A DNA stretch of 64,000 nt from Triatoma infestans (GCA_011037195.1 JAAEAF010009011.1:1-64000), one strand, 5' to 3'. Counted from the first letter of the stretch, positions 1 to 11,985 are shown. Translations and numbers: made by a program. The notes: a model not told the origin generated them from the letters alone.

Positions 1-263
1 CAGATAACGTACTGTCAGATCACATGGTGATACCTAAACGGAATATCAGGTTTCTACTTTCTACGTTTTTTTTTATTTTTGAGCTATGTTGTTCACATAC
101 ACATACATGCACATACACACACACACACAGAGACAATTTGCTAAAAACCACTTTTTTGGACTCAGAGATGCTCAAAACGGATATTTCCGGTGAAAACTCG
201 ATATCGAAAATTTGCCACGATTACAGTACTTCCCTTATTACTAGGAGTAAGTGAAAGTAATGT
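1..263 (-). repeat. Family P repeat, partial
   Basis: This is the 5' part of the most abundant repeat in the window, in minus orientation and cut by the window start. It holds the family's hallmarks: a CA microsatellite near 101-128, a gap-flanking phrase reading AAAACCACTTTTTTGGACTC, and the end AGTAAGTGAAAGT. The short reading frame across it is antisense repeat, not a gene. Confidence 0.8.
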
Positions 264-1507
264 TGAAGATTAGTAAATTGAAGTCCTAAAATCTTATGTT
301 TGAAGAAAGTATATCAATTATAAGTGGTAAATAATAAATTGAGGTAAGAGTATATCGTATGAGTGATTCGCGTAAGATTTTTTTACTTTTCTTTTTTTGT
401 ATTAAGCATATTTTAAAAATACGATTTCCCTATAAAACTTAGTTTCGCAAACTGTGCACTAAGTCAATACGTCTTCCTTAGACAGTAATAAGAAAAAGTG
501 AAAAGAAGTTCCAGCAAATATATAATGTTGTATGAGATATTGAATTGAAAGGATAGTCAAGTGTAAAGTAAATAATATAGAAGGAATAAAGTCAACATAA
601 AGTTTGTGGGACAAATACCTGCCCTTCACTTTGATATATATATATATATATCAGTCTATATTAAGCCCTTCGATTGTTTCAGTATACAAGTATAGAGTGT
701 AAGCACACATAATAATATTTGTTACATAACTGAAGAATTACGACAACTTAGGACTTAATAAACTTTTCTAGTGAGCCAATTTCTTCTATTATTTAATGAA
801 ATATTATATATTTTCTATTTGAATAGAAAAATGAATTTCTTAATTATGAAATATAAGTTTTTTCAAGAAATATTAATTTACAAAATGAAAATAAAGGTCG
901 ACAAAAATAATATTAACCGCAACTATAACTAACTATAAATTATAGTTAATATTTTCATTACTCTCAAAATATAAATTTTAGCTGGCCAGATTATTGTGGA
1001 CATAATTTTAACCATTAACATACCCAGCCATTAACAAACTTAGCTGTTACAAAGTTTCCAACCCAGTCTGGTTTATCTTGAGTTTACACCTGGAACTCTA
1101 ATATTGTTCAAAAATAACTTCCCCACCCACCCTACAATAGTTGAATAATATGACATTTATTCCACTAAAAATCTGTGGCTAAATTTGTACATTTAATCAC
1201 TGGAGATTAAACAACAAGTCAGTGTTGCCACCTTTTAATTAAATAAATTTTATGCTTTGATGAAATAGTTTAATGATAATAATATTAAATTAAAATAGTT
1301 CTTAAATTGAACATTTGTTTTTTATATTTTAAAAAAATCAATTTGATAATAAATTAAATTTCAGCAAACATAATATACAATAATTTTGTTCAAATTTAAC
1401 CTAATGTTCTACAATCTTTTTCAAAGTCTCCATTTTGAATTTTCACTGGCCAATATTCTCTGGTCTCCGAAATATTTATCCGTCGAGGCACGCATATTCA
1501 TTTTGTT
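264..1507. other. AT-rich intergenic sequence
   Basis: No coding signal or recognised element. A short TA microsatellite lies near 634-651. Stop codons are dense in all frames. Confidence 0.6.
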
Positions 1508-1542
1508 CCTGACCGTTTTTGGATTTTCATCCATCGTCAGAG
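1508..1542 (-). ncRNA. Degenerate hammerhead-like motif (family A)
   Basis: On the minus strand CTGACGA is followed by the hairpin GGATGAAAATCC, then AAAAAC in place of the expected GAAAC, then GGTCAGG. The layout matches the better copies at 2334 and 12705, but the conserved G before the AAA is lost, so it is probably inactive. Confidence 0.4.
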
Positions 1543-2268
1543 CACTCTGTCTGCGCGGCAGACACCCAGGTGCGATGGCGAACGGCGAGGTGAAAATCAG
1601 AAGCGAGTAAAAATGGCAAACGTGAAGAAAAGAGAACTGTAATGAGAGATAATAAACAAAGGCGAGACTTACGCTCTTGATGACGGCGAATGCTGACGCA
1701 AAGACGATGAAGTGATAGGCGGAAGATGGGAAAGGAAGCTGTGACGTCTGTATGTGTGTGTGTGTGTGTGTGTGTAGGTGGGCGGGTGCGAGGGCGTAAC
1801 GAAGTAAGGAAGAGGTGTGGAAAAGGGAGAAGAGAATATTTCGTCGCAGCGGTTGACGCTATTGTATGAGCGGCCGATGGTGGTGCAACAGCCCCGGCGC
1901 GGAAGGTGAGTGATCCTGACGATGATAGCGAGGAAACAGGAGTCTTGTTTCAAGGAGACAATGAATATGAATTTGAAGGCGAAAGGCGTGAATAAGGCAA
2001 ATAAATGTCAGACACACAGATGTTAGCGTTTAGAGCACCAGAAGAAGAGTGAGAGAATAGACGGGCGGTGGCCCGGCGATCGGAAGTAGAGAGGGAAAAC
2101 ATATGGCAGGGTGATGCAAGGCCGAAAAGCGGACCCTAAATAGCATAGCAAAAAAAAAAGAGGGGGAGGGAAGAAGACGGGAAAGAAGGGCTTAATACTT
2201 CTAAGAAGGCGCCCACACGTGGGGGAAGTGTTGTGCGTAGTAGTGCACGCACACACCGACCAACACAC
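1543..2268 (-). other. GC-richer island, candidate 5' exon
   Basis: This stretch is much richer in G, C and CpG than its surroundings and strongly purine-biased on the plus strand (pyrimidine-rich on minus). A TG microsatellite sits at about 1750-1773. On the minus strand an AAGAGC|GTAAGT donor-like site occurs at 1673/1672. I infer a possible 5' UTR or first exon of a minus-strand gene whose remaining exons lie outside or are unrecognised. The minus-strand reading frames inside are low complexity and I do not call them proteins. A second island of the same character lies at 9500-10150. Confidence 0.35.
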
Positions 2269-2450
2269 TCCATGGAGTGTATCAGAAACATTACATTGAA
2301 GTGAACTCTCTAGATGAACTTGGTGAATTTGTTCTGAAGATGGATGAAAATCCGAAACCGGTCAGGTACAAAATGAATATGCATGCAACGACAGATAAAG
2401 TACCAGATGTCATCCAGCAATGCGGACCCATCCACATATTGAACAATATT
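2269..2450 (+). mobile_element. Hammerhead-bearing small repeat, family A
   Basis: This ~180 bp unit recurs at 12646-12830 with the same order: ATCAGAAACATTAC-type start, the phrase GAAGTGAACTCTCTA, the hammerhead-like core, GATAAAGTACCAG and GGACCCATCCA. It carries no protein. The architecture suits the terminal repeat of a Penelope-like element or a non-autonomous ribozyme element. Confidence 0.6.
2330..2370 (+). ncRNA. Hammerhead ribozyme-like motif, family A
   Basis: The core CTGAAGA (2334-2340) is followed by stem II TGGATGAAAATCC (2341-2353), GAAAC (2354-2358) and a GGTC cleavage-type site. TTTGT before the core can pair with ACAAA after it as an imperfect stem I. This fits the CUGANGA...GAAA hammerhead consensus with minimal stem III, as known in Penelope-like elements. 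Activity is inferred only. Confidence 0.55.
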
Positions 2451-2504
2451 CTCTTAGTGGTTATGTTATACCTCTTTTTATACCTCTCCTACCTTTTTTT
2501 TTTT

Positions 2505-2595
2505 ACCTTTTTATTTCCGGAAAGAGCAAATATTGTAATCGTGTCAAATTTTCGATATCGAGTGTCCCGGAAATACACGTTTTGAGCTCCCTTGT
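2505..2595 (+). repeat. Family P 5' fragment
   Basis: The phrase TTGTAATCGTGTCAAATTTT and CGATATCGAGT match the first ~100 bp of family P copies such as the one at 16560. It is truncated and abuts an oppositely oriented copy. Confidence 0.65.
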
Positions 2596-2599
2596 GTGC

Positions 2600-3130
2600 A
2601 AAAAAAAAAAAAAAATCTGGTGTGAAACACTCACACAACTTTCTCTTAATTCATAATTGACACACTCAGTTCTCAAAATTATAATTGACAAATTTTATAG
2701 TTTGTGCACCAAATTAATTGAAATACGACGAAAACTGAAAAAACTGTTCAGTAAAAGCGCACCTCTAGTTAACTTATTTCCTTGAAACTCGGAATTTAGG
2801 CCATCCATTTATTTCTAATTAATTCTGTTTGGATGATATAATTGTATAATCAGCTATGATAGCACTTTAGCTGAAAACCTAACCCCACCCCTCCCTCATA
2901 AGTGCCCTTAAATGAATTTTCCCAGAGAAATGTGTCAAATAAAAGTTGTAGCTGTGAGCATTTTTGAGAAAATCGCAAAAACGTAAAAAAAAACAACTAG
3001 TAACGTGGTACTTCTGGTAGAGGAATTTTGACAGATAAAACGTACTATCAGATCCCACGGTGATACCTAAACGAATATCAAGTTTCAACTTTCTACGGTT
3101 TTTGGTTTTTGAGCTATGCTGTTCACATAG

Positions 3131-3172
<42 letters not shown>

Positions 3173-3295
3173 CATTTGCTAAAAACCACTTTTTTGGACT
3201 CAGGGAACCTCAAAACAGATATTTCTGGTGAAAACTCGATATCGAAAATTTGACACGACTACAATACTTCCTTATACTAGGAGTAAGAGAAAGTA
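2600..3295 (-). repeat. Family P repeat, internally deleted
   Basis: In minus orientation it begins with AAAAATCTGGTGTGAAACAC, the hairpin-bearing 3' end of the family, and ends with GGAGTAAGAGAAAGT-like sequence (3281-3295). About a third of the consensus is missing from the middle. A CA microsatellite occupies about 3133-3168. Confidence 0.8.
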
Positions 3296-3351
3296 AAAAC
3301 TAAAAGACATCGATTACAAAATTATAGTAAAAACCCCTTTACTATCTAAAC

Positions 3352-3719
3352 CAGGGGTGACCAACCCAAATGATCTTGCATTGGAAACGCATCATAACTC
3401 TGCGGGCCGCATCTAATATTGTATATCCCCATATTGGATTTAGACCTACTATAGACATTTTTTTGGCGTGATTATAATGTAATTATTCTACGAACTCTAA
3501 ACTCATAAATAAAACAGGCAATATCTGTCATATATTCGCAAGAATTTTATTTTAAAATGAAAGTTAATTTTTTCTCATAATTTCGACAGTTAATTTTTGA
3601 ATATATGGATGCACATATAATGTATTTTTTTTAATACATTGGTTTTCATTACTTTAGCCATTATAAAAAATTATATTTACTATATTTTATTATATTTATT
3701 ATAAACTATATTATTTTAT
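3352..3719 (+). mobile_element. hAT-type terminal fragment
   Basis: CAGGGGTGACCAACC followed ~40 bp later by GCGGGCCGCA resembles the terminus of hAT-superfamily non-autonomous elements. The partner terminus is not seen and the element runs into a LINE at 3720. The rest is AT-rich and featureless. Confidence 0.4.
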
Positions 3720-4795
3720 CGGAGTTCAAAATTGGTGGGACAATATAGGAGAAGGCCTTAGTACCTTAGCTCGGAGGGACAAAGTGCAGCTCTACTGGGG
3801 TACTCAGATATGCGGGAATAGAGGTCAATGAGAGGGCGGATCGGCTGGCTAGGGAGGGATCCTCCTTACCTTTTTGTGGTCCTGAGCGAGCCCTTGTCGT
3901 CACTAAGAGGTTCTGTGATAGTCAGATTCTATTTTGGGACACAATGGTTTTGGAGGAATGCTGGGAGGACACGCAGGGATGCCTTCAGGGATGCCGCAGG
4001 GAAAAAGATTTATCAAGGGGATTAAGATTAAGCAGGGAGTTTCAGACAACTTCCTATCCCTTAGTAGGATAGGACTGAGGACCGTGGTGGGTGTAGTGAC
4101 TGGACACACATGGATGGCTAGTTATTCACATGGGTTGTTGAAGGAGAGAAATGGTCTGGTAAGAATGAATTAACAGAATATGGTTAACACTATATAATAT
4201 GATAAGTGACACTGACTTTACATTGAAATGATAGACTATGGTAGAGTGGTGAAGGGCAATTACACGTAGTGATTGGCTGTATGAAACAGTAGTATGAACT
4301 GTTCTCGTTCTGTCTTCCGTTGCTGTATTTATGTGCTTTCTCCCACTCTAGTCCGAGAGAGTGGTCCTGTCATTTTGTCTCTCTTTCTCTGCTACGAATA
4401 CTCTCTTTGGATACTATTACACTAGTCACTTGCATAATATAGGGAGGACGTCTAATCCCATAAGTCAGAACTGTGATGATGGTGTTAGGGAAACTTTGTA
4501 TCACTATTTACGTCAGTGTCCCCATTTCGCTGGTACTAGGTTTCGTGTATCTGGGAGGGCATCACTCTCGCGGGACTGCCTGGTAAGGTTGGAGCTGAAA
4601 GATATCCCAAGAAAATTGTAGACAAACTGGCAGACTACCTGGCACAACTACTAGGGAGATTGGCAAACTACTAGGGAGATTAATTAGGGGGATTGATTTG
4701 GGGCGGGGGAAATTGGGAGGCATAAAAGACATATAGGTCACAGGTCGATAGGCACCCACTTCAATAATAATAATAATACTATTTTATAAATAAGA
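3720..4795 (+). pseudogene. LINE-A 3' end, copy 1 (RNase H/zinc-knuckle tail)
   Basis: This 5'-truncated non-LTR retrotransposon fragment matches 23460-24180 at the nucleotide level. The translated remnant shows the end of an RNase H domain (AGIEVNERADRLARE), then SSLPFCGPERAL, then after an insertion a C-terminal cysteine/histidine knuckle (NCDDGVRETLYHYLRQCP, about 4467-4520). It ends in AAT repeats at 4763-4779, a typical tail for this family. Several frameshifts and an inserted segment at about 4136-4422 make it non-coding. It is one of three copies of the same 3' end in the window. Confidence 0.8.
4136..4422 (+). mobile_element. Insertion in LINE-A, CCCACTCTAG family
   Basis: Comparison with the LINE-A copy at 23 kb shows ~290 bp of extra sequence here. 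It contains GGAGAGAAATGG near its start and TCTCCCACTCTAGTCC followed by CTCTTTCTCTGCTA near its end, the layout also seen at 8890-9180 and 38750-39075. It could be a short solo LTR or a non-autonomous element; ends are not fixed. Confidence 0.5.
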
Positions 4796-5765
4796 TTATT
4801 TGTTTAATTTATTATCTTCTCTTATTCCTAGTAAGAGGAAGTATTGCGGTCGGGTAACAGTTGATTGCGGTTTTCAAAGTTGATTTTTATAACTCAAACC
4901 GGAAATGCTGTAATATATTTGTGTTAATTTATACTGTAATGTATATTGTATACTGTAATGTAAAAATGTAATATTGTAAACAATAGAAAGGGGAAATAAT
5001 AATAATTTTTTTCTCTTAACAACTATCCCCCCTCCCTCACAAGAGATGCTAAAAAATGTAATATGTTAGATAAATATAAATGAAAATTTCTTATAAAAGC
5101 CCCCCCCCCCCGCACAATAATTTAAAATCTTGTTGCTTCCAATAATCCTCATCGGCATTTTCTATTTATAATATTTGTGAAACTTATTGTGATTGCTGTC
5201 TTTGTTTTCAGATGTTGATCCACATCAGGATATAGTAAAATATTCATTATATTGTGTGTATATGGCAGTTGAAAGGAGAACTCTTCTTGTCAATGCTACC
5301 TTTAGAATTTAAAACAACTTTTTCTCTCAACAACAACTCCTCTAAAAGGCTAGTAACTGGTCTTTTTTCAAGAAAGTGTGCCCCCTTGCAGCACTGAAGG
5401 TAGCGAAAAAAAGAAGTCTGCTATTTAACTGAAGAAGACTGGTCAACGTTTCAGTCTTGCTGACAAATATGAAATGTTTTCTTCAAAAAGAAAAACGAAG
5501 TAATCACTGATATAATATGTAGTCTTCATATAGGTAAGAAAGAGTGGGGGTCGCGTTGCTTTCTGTAACCATAGTTTCAGCTAGTTTGGTGGAGGGGATA
5601 TACAAGAAAAATATAAACTTTTTATTTTGTTAATATAATCTACATAATTTACAATAAAACACAATCCTTTCTTTATAAAGTAATTTCAAGTCCACTGTGA
5701 TGTGATAGCGATAGCAAGAAAAAAAGAATAGATAATTTTTAAATAAATCTAAAAATTACAACTAG
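4796..5765. other. AT-rich sequence with repeat scraps
   Basis: A ~40 bp scrap of the family P 5' end (CCTAGTAAGAGGAAGTATTG) lies at 4825-4850 and a C homopolymer at about 5101-5111. No coding signal. Confidence 0.55.
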
Positions 5766-6403
5766 TGATTGAAAATTGGAAAAGGGTCCAGCCAGCCGCT
5801 ATCTGCAGGTCATGAACCGCGGCAAACCCTTTTTGTATTTCTTTCAAAAAGGGTCAATATACATTCAAGACATAATACCTTATTGGCCTACCTGGCCCAC
5901 CATCTGTTAACAAAGCGTCGCCACCCCGGCCAAATCAGCCCTTGTTAACTACTGACCTCCCCTAGGGTCAATATACCACAAGAGATGTCTCAGTGTTACA
6001 CGTACTTACACATCAGCGTCGATGTGTGAATGATGCAAATATAATACGTCGCGCCACTGGAGGAGGGATTCAGTTCGACTCAGGCATCAAACGTCTACAT
6101 CAGTTTTCAGATCAGAAGCACTATCTCACATCGCGAGCGCGTCCCTATTTAAGATTTTAACATTTTACTAACTTCTTTAATATTTTATATTCATTTTATT
6201 ATTCTTATAGTTATTTACAATTGTGCATCTTAGTTTTTCTATTTTATATCTCTTTAAATTATTTGTTAAAATATAGTACATTTTTATAAATCAGTAGTAC
6301 GCATTTCGAATATCAACTCTCTAATCTCTTATCCTCTAATTAACAATCTCTTACTCTTACTCATCACTTCAACTTCCGGTATCAATAAAACGATACCAAT
6401 ACA
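5766..6403 (+). mobile_element. Solo LTR, LTR family 1
   Basis: Shared blocks with 29462-30018 and 32097-32925 (AGCCAGC near the start, GTTAAC, AAGAGATGTCT, ACTTACA, CGCGAGCGCGTCCCTAT, GATACCAATACA at the end) define one LTR family. The copy starts at a TG and ends at a CA. No primer-binding site follows, so it looks like a solo LTR. Confidence 0.6.
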
Positions 6404-6719
6404 CCACCCAATTTCAATTTTTGTTTTCTAATTTAAATCTACATTTCTACAATCAATTTCTTTTTCAAACCAATAATAATTATATATGCACATTGTTTGT
6501 ATATAATGCTTTTTCTTTCTATAATTTATTTGTTTAATTGCACTAGTAGTTAGTTCGATTCCTTTTTTTTATGTTGTGAGAAACTAGATTTTGATTGAAT
6601 CGCCCACTGGCCATTTTTATCGTACTCTTTTAATATTTTGTGGACTGCACCACATACATAAAATTAAGAACAATATAATCAAGAGCTAAAAACTCCATTT
6701 CTTCGGAAAGTATTTTAAC
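6404..6719. other. AT-rich sequence
   Basis: Nothing recognised. Confidence 0.5.
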
Positions 6720-7477
6720 GGAAAATTATAAATTCCATTCAAAAATTTTTGTGGGTTTTTATTATCAATTTTATTAGTATAAACGACCAAATTCAAAATG
6801 GCGGACTTATTTTGAATCTTGATGAAAAATGCAAGACTATTTCTAGCATAATATTCGCTGTTTTATATAATTAGTACGAGCTATAAAGAAAAAACACAGA
6901 ATTGTCATACCATTGTTGAAAAAGAAAGCAAAAGAGTTTTACGCAAGATCCAAAGTAAGTCTGATATTTTATTGAAAAAGAAGGCTAAAGGAGATTATGA
7001 ATAAATGAACTTACTTTATAGTTCGCTCTAATTACGGAGTGAAACACCAAATTATAAATAATTGATGATTTTGATGGAAACTGATGAAAAATTGATTGAA
7101 AACGTCTCAAATCTGAAGGTATAAACAAAATAAAAACACTTAAAAGGAACAAACTAAGTTTTTCAAGGCTATATCATCAATCTAGTTGGTCATTTAATCA
7201 ACAACCGACATGTGTGCGTGCGTCAAATTTATTTGTGTTCCTCTAGCTGGTAGATCTGGTGGTTAATGGCTAAGGAGTGTACAACAATCACTTCCGTTAG
7301 CCTCGACAATAAATTCAGGTTGTTGCCGACCTCGTCAAAAAATTCCACGGTTTTTCTGGGAATAGTTCCCCGAAAACCGAACCATAGACCGGGCTCCCCA
7401 AACCGCTTGAAAGTTGCGCTCCCCACACCGGTACCTATACTTTTCGGAGAAATATTATTCACATATCCTAGATGGCA
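6720..7477 (+). repeat. Interspersed repeat R, copy 1
   Basis: This is collinear with 11120-11985: shared phrases include AATTCATTTGAAAAATTTTTG-like sequence, CCATTGTTGAAAAAGAA, CTTTATAGTTCGC, GGTGGTTAATGGCTAAGGAG and CTCGTCAAAAAATTCCACGG. No long reading frame is conserved between the copies, so it is treated as a non-coding repeat of unknown class. Confidence 0.7.
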
Positions 7478-8099
7478 CGCTTTTCAACATTAACTTCATC
7501 ACCCCCCCGTGGATCGAACGCTTCTATACCGAACCGTCGGGTCAATAATGTACGCTTGCCTTCTTTTTGAAGAGGTTAGAATTCGTTGAAGATTTAGGCA
7601 TGGCGCGATGCTAGCGCCTAAAGCGGTTGATATCTGCAATAAGAAGTTCACAGCGCTTGCGTGTTTGCAAATTTCCTCAACAGAGAATTGTTTGTTCCAT
7701 TATATAGACATAAATCATTTTAATTTATTTATATAAATTATTCGATTATCAATTTTTTTGCTAATAAAATATATTTTGAATATTTTCATTCACATAATAT
7801 CGTAATTTAGAGAAAATGGTTAAAAGAAAACTGATCAAAACATGCGGCCATAATAGACGATTAATCTCTGTAGTCATTCAGGCCAGTTTGAAGTAATTAT
7901 GTTACTTAAAGCTAAAAGCACTGGACTGCATAAAGCAAATAAAGGCTAACGTATAACTTGTCAATTGTCTACGTCATTGCTATGACGTTATGACCTGAAC
8001 TATATATTATTAAATGAAATTGTCTTTTGACTTTAGCGTTGACAGAACAGAAGTAATGGAAATTTCATAATTACTTTCAGTCATTGAACAATCTTTATG
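7478..8099. other. Intergenic, AT-rich
   Basis: Nothing recognised beyond the slightly GC-richer first 170 bp that follow repeat R. Confidence 0.5.
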
Positions 8100-8545
8100 A
8101 AATACTCACACGACTGCATTTTACATAGTTATTTACATGCGTTTACATATTTATTTATAAGGTTATAATGTTATTACTCAGTCAGAAAGTTCGAATAACC
8201 AGTTTCAGTTTTCTGTGATTCCGTTTTTGAGTTTTAACTGTCTACACATACTCACGCACATTCACAAATACAAACATACCTAAAAACCCTTTTTCGGACT
8301 CATGGGATTCATTCAAAATTATGATTTTACTCACACGACTGCACTTTACATAGTTATTTACATGCGTTTACATATTTATTTATAATGTTATTACTCAGTC
8401 AGAAAGTTCGAATATCCAGTTTCAGTTTTCTAAGATTCCGTTTTTGAGTTTTAACTGTCTACACATACTCACGCACATTCACAAATACACACGTACCTAA
8501 AAACCTCTTTTTCTGACTCATGGGGTTCATTCAAAACATGTATTT
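8100..8545 (-). repeat. Tandem ~225 bp duplication of a P-related repeat
   Basis: Two adjacent units (about 8100-8325 and 8326-8545) share ACTCACACGACTGCA, TACATAGTTATTTACATGCG, TTTGAGTTTTAACTGTC and ACTCATGGG. The second half of each unit resembles, in minus orientation, the family P segment around its CA microsatellite, so the unit is a diverged relative. Confidence 0.7.
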
Positions 8546-8639
8546 TCAGTTGAAAATTTGTCACGACCACAATATTACCTCTTACAGAGAATTAAAAGAA
8601 AGTAAAAAGTGGATAAGTGCAAAAATTAAGTGCCTTTTT

Positions 8640-8885
8640 ATAAGTTTAGTTGCTAAATATTTTATCTTCCCAATATTCTTACTGCGTGAGAGAAAGTATT
8701 GCAATCGTATCCAATTTCCAATATCAAGGAAAAATTTATGTTTTAAGACGGGAAACGGGAAATCCCAGAAAGTTCAAACTTTACATTTCAATGGGACTTG
8801 ACATTAAGGGTTTGGACAAAATCGTCTTCCACCGGAAGTAGCACTTTACTCATTGGATTTTTCAGTTTTTTGTGATTTTATCGAA
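8640..8885 (+). repeat. Diverged family P 5' end
   Basis: GTGAGAGAAAGTATTGCAATCG, CCAGAAAGTTCAAACTT and CCGGAAGTAGCACTTTACT follow family P order. The small reading frames here are shared with no other copy and are not called genes. Confidence 0.55.
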
Positions 8886-8889
8886 AAAC

Positions 8890-9180
8890 TATAATGGATT
8901 TGTTGAGGAGAGAAATTGGGTTTGATTAATTAGACGAGATATAAAGACACTGTTATAATGTAACTATAAGTTTACACAAACTGCACTGGACATTATAATG
9001 ATTTTGATAGAATAAAAGGTGGGAGTAGAGATATGACACGATGCGATGTACGGTTGAATTTGATAGATATATTTAGATAAATTCGCACTGGCTTATATAC
9101 CCAGGTTCTCCCACTCTAGCCTGCTTAAGTCAGAGAGTACCAGAGAGGGTCTGTCTTCTCTCTCTTGCTATTACAAAAAC
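8890..9180 (+). mobile_element. CCCACTCTAG-family element
   Basis: Begins with GTTGAGGAGAGAAATTGG and ends after TTCTCCCACTCTAGCC and TCTCTCTCTTGCTA, the same layout as 4136-4422 and 38750-39075. A TATA-like run precedes the CCCACTCTAG block in the 38.9 kb copy, so a short LTR is possible. Confidence 0.5.
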
Positions 9181-9184
9181 GGTA

Positions 9185-9480
9185 CCAATGATTTTCTTTA
9201 ACTATCGTATATTACCTACACATATAAAGAGCTACAACTTTTATTTATAACATTTCTCCGGGAAAATTCATTTAAGGTGGTTTTATGGGGGATGATTACA
9301 CTTTCCTCTAAGGTGCTATACGACTTATTGCACTAATGTACCTCTATTTATTATGCAATTCTAACCAGCATTAAATATGTTGTTTAAATTCCCAGATTTG
9401 AAGAAATTCGGTTGACCGTAAAGTGCAATGTAAGGAATAGTTTCTTCAGTTTTCTACATAAATATATCGACCGGTTTCAT
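9185..9480 (+). repeat. Family P internal fragment
   Basis: CACATATAAAGAGCTACAAC, ACATTTCTCCGGGAAAATTC and TTTCCTCTAAGGTGCTAT match the repeated inner subunit of family P. Confidence 0.7.
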
Positions 9481-9499
9481 TACTTATGTATTTACATTA

Positions 9500-10150
9500 C
9501 TGTTGTACATGCGTAGGCGTGAATTCGGAAGCGTTAGAGGGCCTAATGAAGCACGCAATTATGAAAGTTAACAAAGGCAATAAAGCTTTAATTGGCTTAC
9601 CTTGAAGATGCGGTAATGATGAATGAGAAGCGTATGTTGAGCCGGACAAGCTGTGAAAGACGCTAGGAAGCGAAAAGGGAAATAAAGGAGGCTGTATATA
9701 TGTGTCAATATGTTCGTGTATAGGTGTGTATGAAGTATGTTGCGGGAAAGGTAATTAGTGAATGAAGCGGTACGGAAGCGTGCGTTCGTTGATGCGAATA
9801 AGACCTCTCGGAAGCTGGTTGGAGGCAGAGATGAAAGGCCCGTGTTGTAGACGCAGTACACCCTTGGAGGCGGTAAATTTGATGATGAGGCAGTAAATGA
9901 TGACGCAGAGAACAAATACACATATACGCACGTGAAGCGAGCCAAACCACAAGTGTAGAAAAGGGATGAATAACCAGGAAAAAGGGGGTGGCTGTGGAGG
10001 GGAAACCAATATCCGGAGACGCGAGAGAAGGCGCGAACGTGCTAGAGAATTGGCGGGAGAGAATTAAAAAGGGGAGAAACAGGATGTCTGGCCGGACGAT
10101 GTCTGTAAGTTACCAATCCGGACACAATCTGGCAAGACGACGCAATAACT
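9500..10150 (-). other. GC-richer island, candidate 5' exon
   Basis: The stretch is CpG- and GC-rich relative to its surroundings and pyrimidine-rich on the minus strand. CTTCAAG|GTAAGCC on the minus strand at 9601/9600 is a good splice-donor match. Three overlapping minus-strand frames exist but are low complexity. I infer a possible 5' UTR or first exon with promoter on the minus strand, upstream end near 10130. It resembles 1543-2268 in composition and in ending at a donor. Confidence 0.35.
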
Positions 10151-11119
10151 GTATTTACTAAACATATAGAGATCGATATTAGCTAGTGTTTGAATCTCTT
10201 TCCGAGAAAATTTATTTAAGGGGAGTTATGGTTCCCAGAGAAAAGTAGTTTAATAAAGTTTAGATCCTCCTTTTCATGCAAATTGAAGGCAATTAAACAT
10301 CTAAATAGTAAGAATTATATTTTAAAGATAAATAGTAAATTATAACTATGTAAATTGTAATAAGCAAAAGTCGTGTGAGTGTTTCACACAGTTTTGAGGG
10401 GGGGGGGGATAAAAACCATTAAATTTTACGCAATTCTGTCAATAAAAAGACAGCCATATTAGAATTTTATAGTTTTGAAAGTGAAATTTTATTGATTGCG
10501 TTTTAAGCGGCTAGACTTCTTTATTAAAAAAGACATTGTAGGAAGTAGTCGAGGCTGAAAAAGTGGTAGATTTAGTCGGAGAGAGTGAGAGAGAGAGACT
10601 GATGAATTAATTGGATGAGGCAGTATTTCATGACAGAGTTCCTTTAATTTCCGGCGAGTTAGTTGCAAAATATACGGCCTAGCGTTGTCAAGGAGAAGAA
10701 GAAGATATCATCCCTTACAATTAGCCAATCTTTCTAAGACTCTTAGGTATAATTCTTATGCTTTTAATAAAATTATTAAAATGCATAGAATAATTTGAAT
10801 GTAAGCATAATTTGATAATTAAAATAATAAAAATATAGAATGTGTTAATCAAATCATACCTGAAGTTTATAATTTAGCAACAAAATTGCTAAAATTTATT
10901 CTTGATATTCCAAAGAGAAATTATTAATTAAAGTATTGATTTATAAATAAAATAATTACTTAATTTTTTTTATTCTATTTGAATATAAAACAATTTTAAA
11001 TTTAAATTAAAAAATTAATTGGTTCTTTGTGACAAAATATTTAATCTGATATAATTTTAGAAAAACTCAAATTATGAATATTTAACTTCGACTAAAAAAT
11101 TTACTGTTATTGGGAATGT
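10151..11119. other. AT-rich sequence with P scraps
   Basis: A family P inner scrap lies at about 10195-10250 and the hairpin GTGTGAGTGTTTCACAC of its 3' end at about 10372-10390, followed by a G homopolymer. Nothing else recognised. Confidence 0.5.
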
Positions 11120-11985
11120 TCATGAATTCATTTGAAAAATTTTTGTGGGTGTAGAACAGAAGGTGTGAAATGTAGGTGTACGTTAGGCCAATCAGAACTT
11201 TAGAATTATCATGTTGACCACGCCCTATTTGACACCTTCACTTCTACGCTGTGATTGGTTAATTCATAATTTATAGCTAATAATTTATATGAATAATCTA
11301 GTTTAGAATTTTTTTTACTAATTTTTCTTCCATAGGTATTTTATAAATTATCAAATTGTGTAATAAAATTTAAAAAAAAAAAAAATTCAAGAATCTAAAT
11401 TATTTCTAACATAATATTTACTTCTTTTTTTTATAATTATGACGAGATATAAAGAAAAAACTCAGAATTTTCATTCCATTGTTGAAAAAGAAGGCAAAAG
11501 ACTTTTAAGCAAGATTCAAAGTAAGTCCGCCATTTTGTTGAAAAAGAAGGCAAACAAGAATTATGAATAAATGAACTTCCTTTATAGTTCGCACTAATTA
11601 GAAAGAGAAACACCTGATTATTAAAAAACAAATCGATGAGGCGGCTTGACAACTTCTTCAATCTGAAGGCATAAAAAAGCTAAAAACAATAAAAAGGAAC
11701 AAATTACGTTTTTCAAGGCTAAATCATCAGATTAGATGGTCATTTAATGCGTAAGCGATATGTGTGTGCGTAAAATTTATTTGTGTACACCACCTCTAGC
11801 TGTAGATTTGGTGGTTAATGGCTAAGGAGTCTACAATAATCTCTTCCATTAGCCACGACAATAAATTCAGGTCGATGCTGACCTCGTCAAAAAATTCCAC
11901 GGTCTTTTCTGGCACTTGGAAATTGCGCTACCAAACCGGTATCTATACTTTTCGGAGAAATATTGTATACATATCCTAGATGGCT
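11120..11985 (+). repeat. Interspersed repeat R, copy 2
   Basis: Collinear with 6720-7477, with an extra ~210 bp (about 11155-11370) absent from copy 1. That extra piece contains AGGTGT near its start and GACACCTT further on, so it may be a separate small insertion. Reading frames are not conserved with copy 1. Confidence 0.7.

Noticed and set aside
2879..3175. 98-codon minus-strand frame with a Val-Cys run
   Set aside because: It spans a CA microsatellite inside family P. The same artefact appears at 15937-16203.
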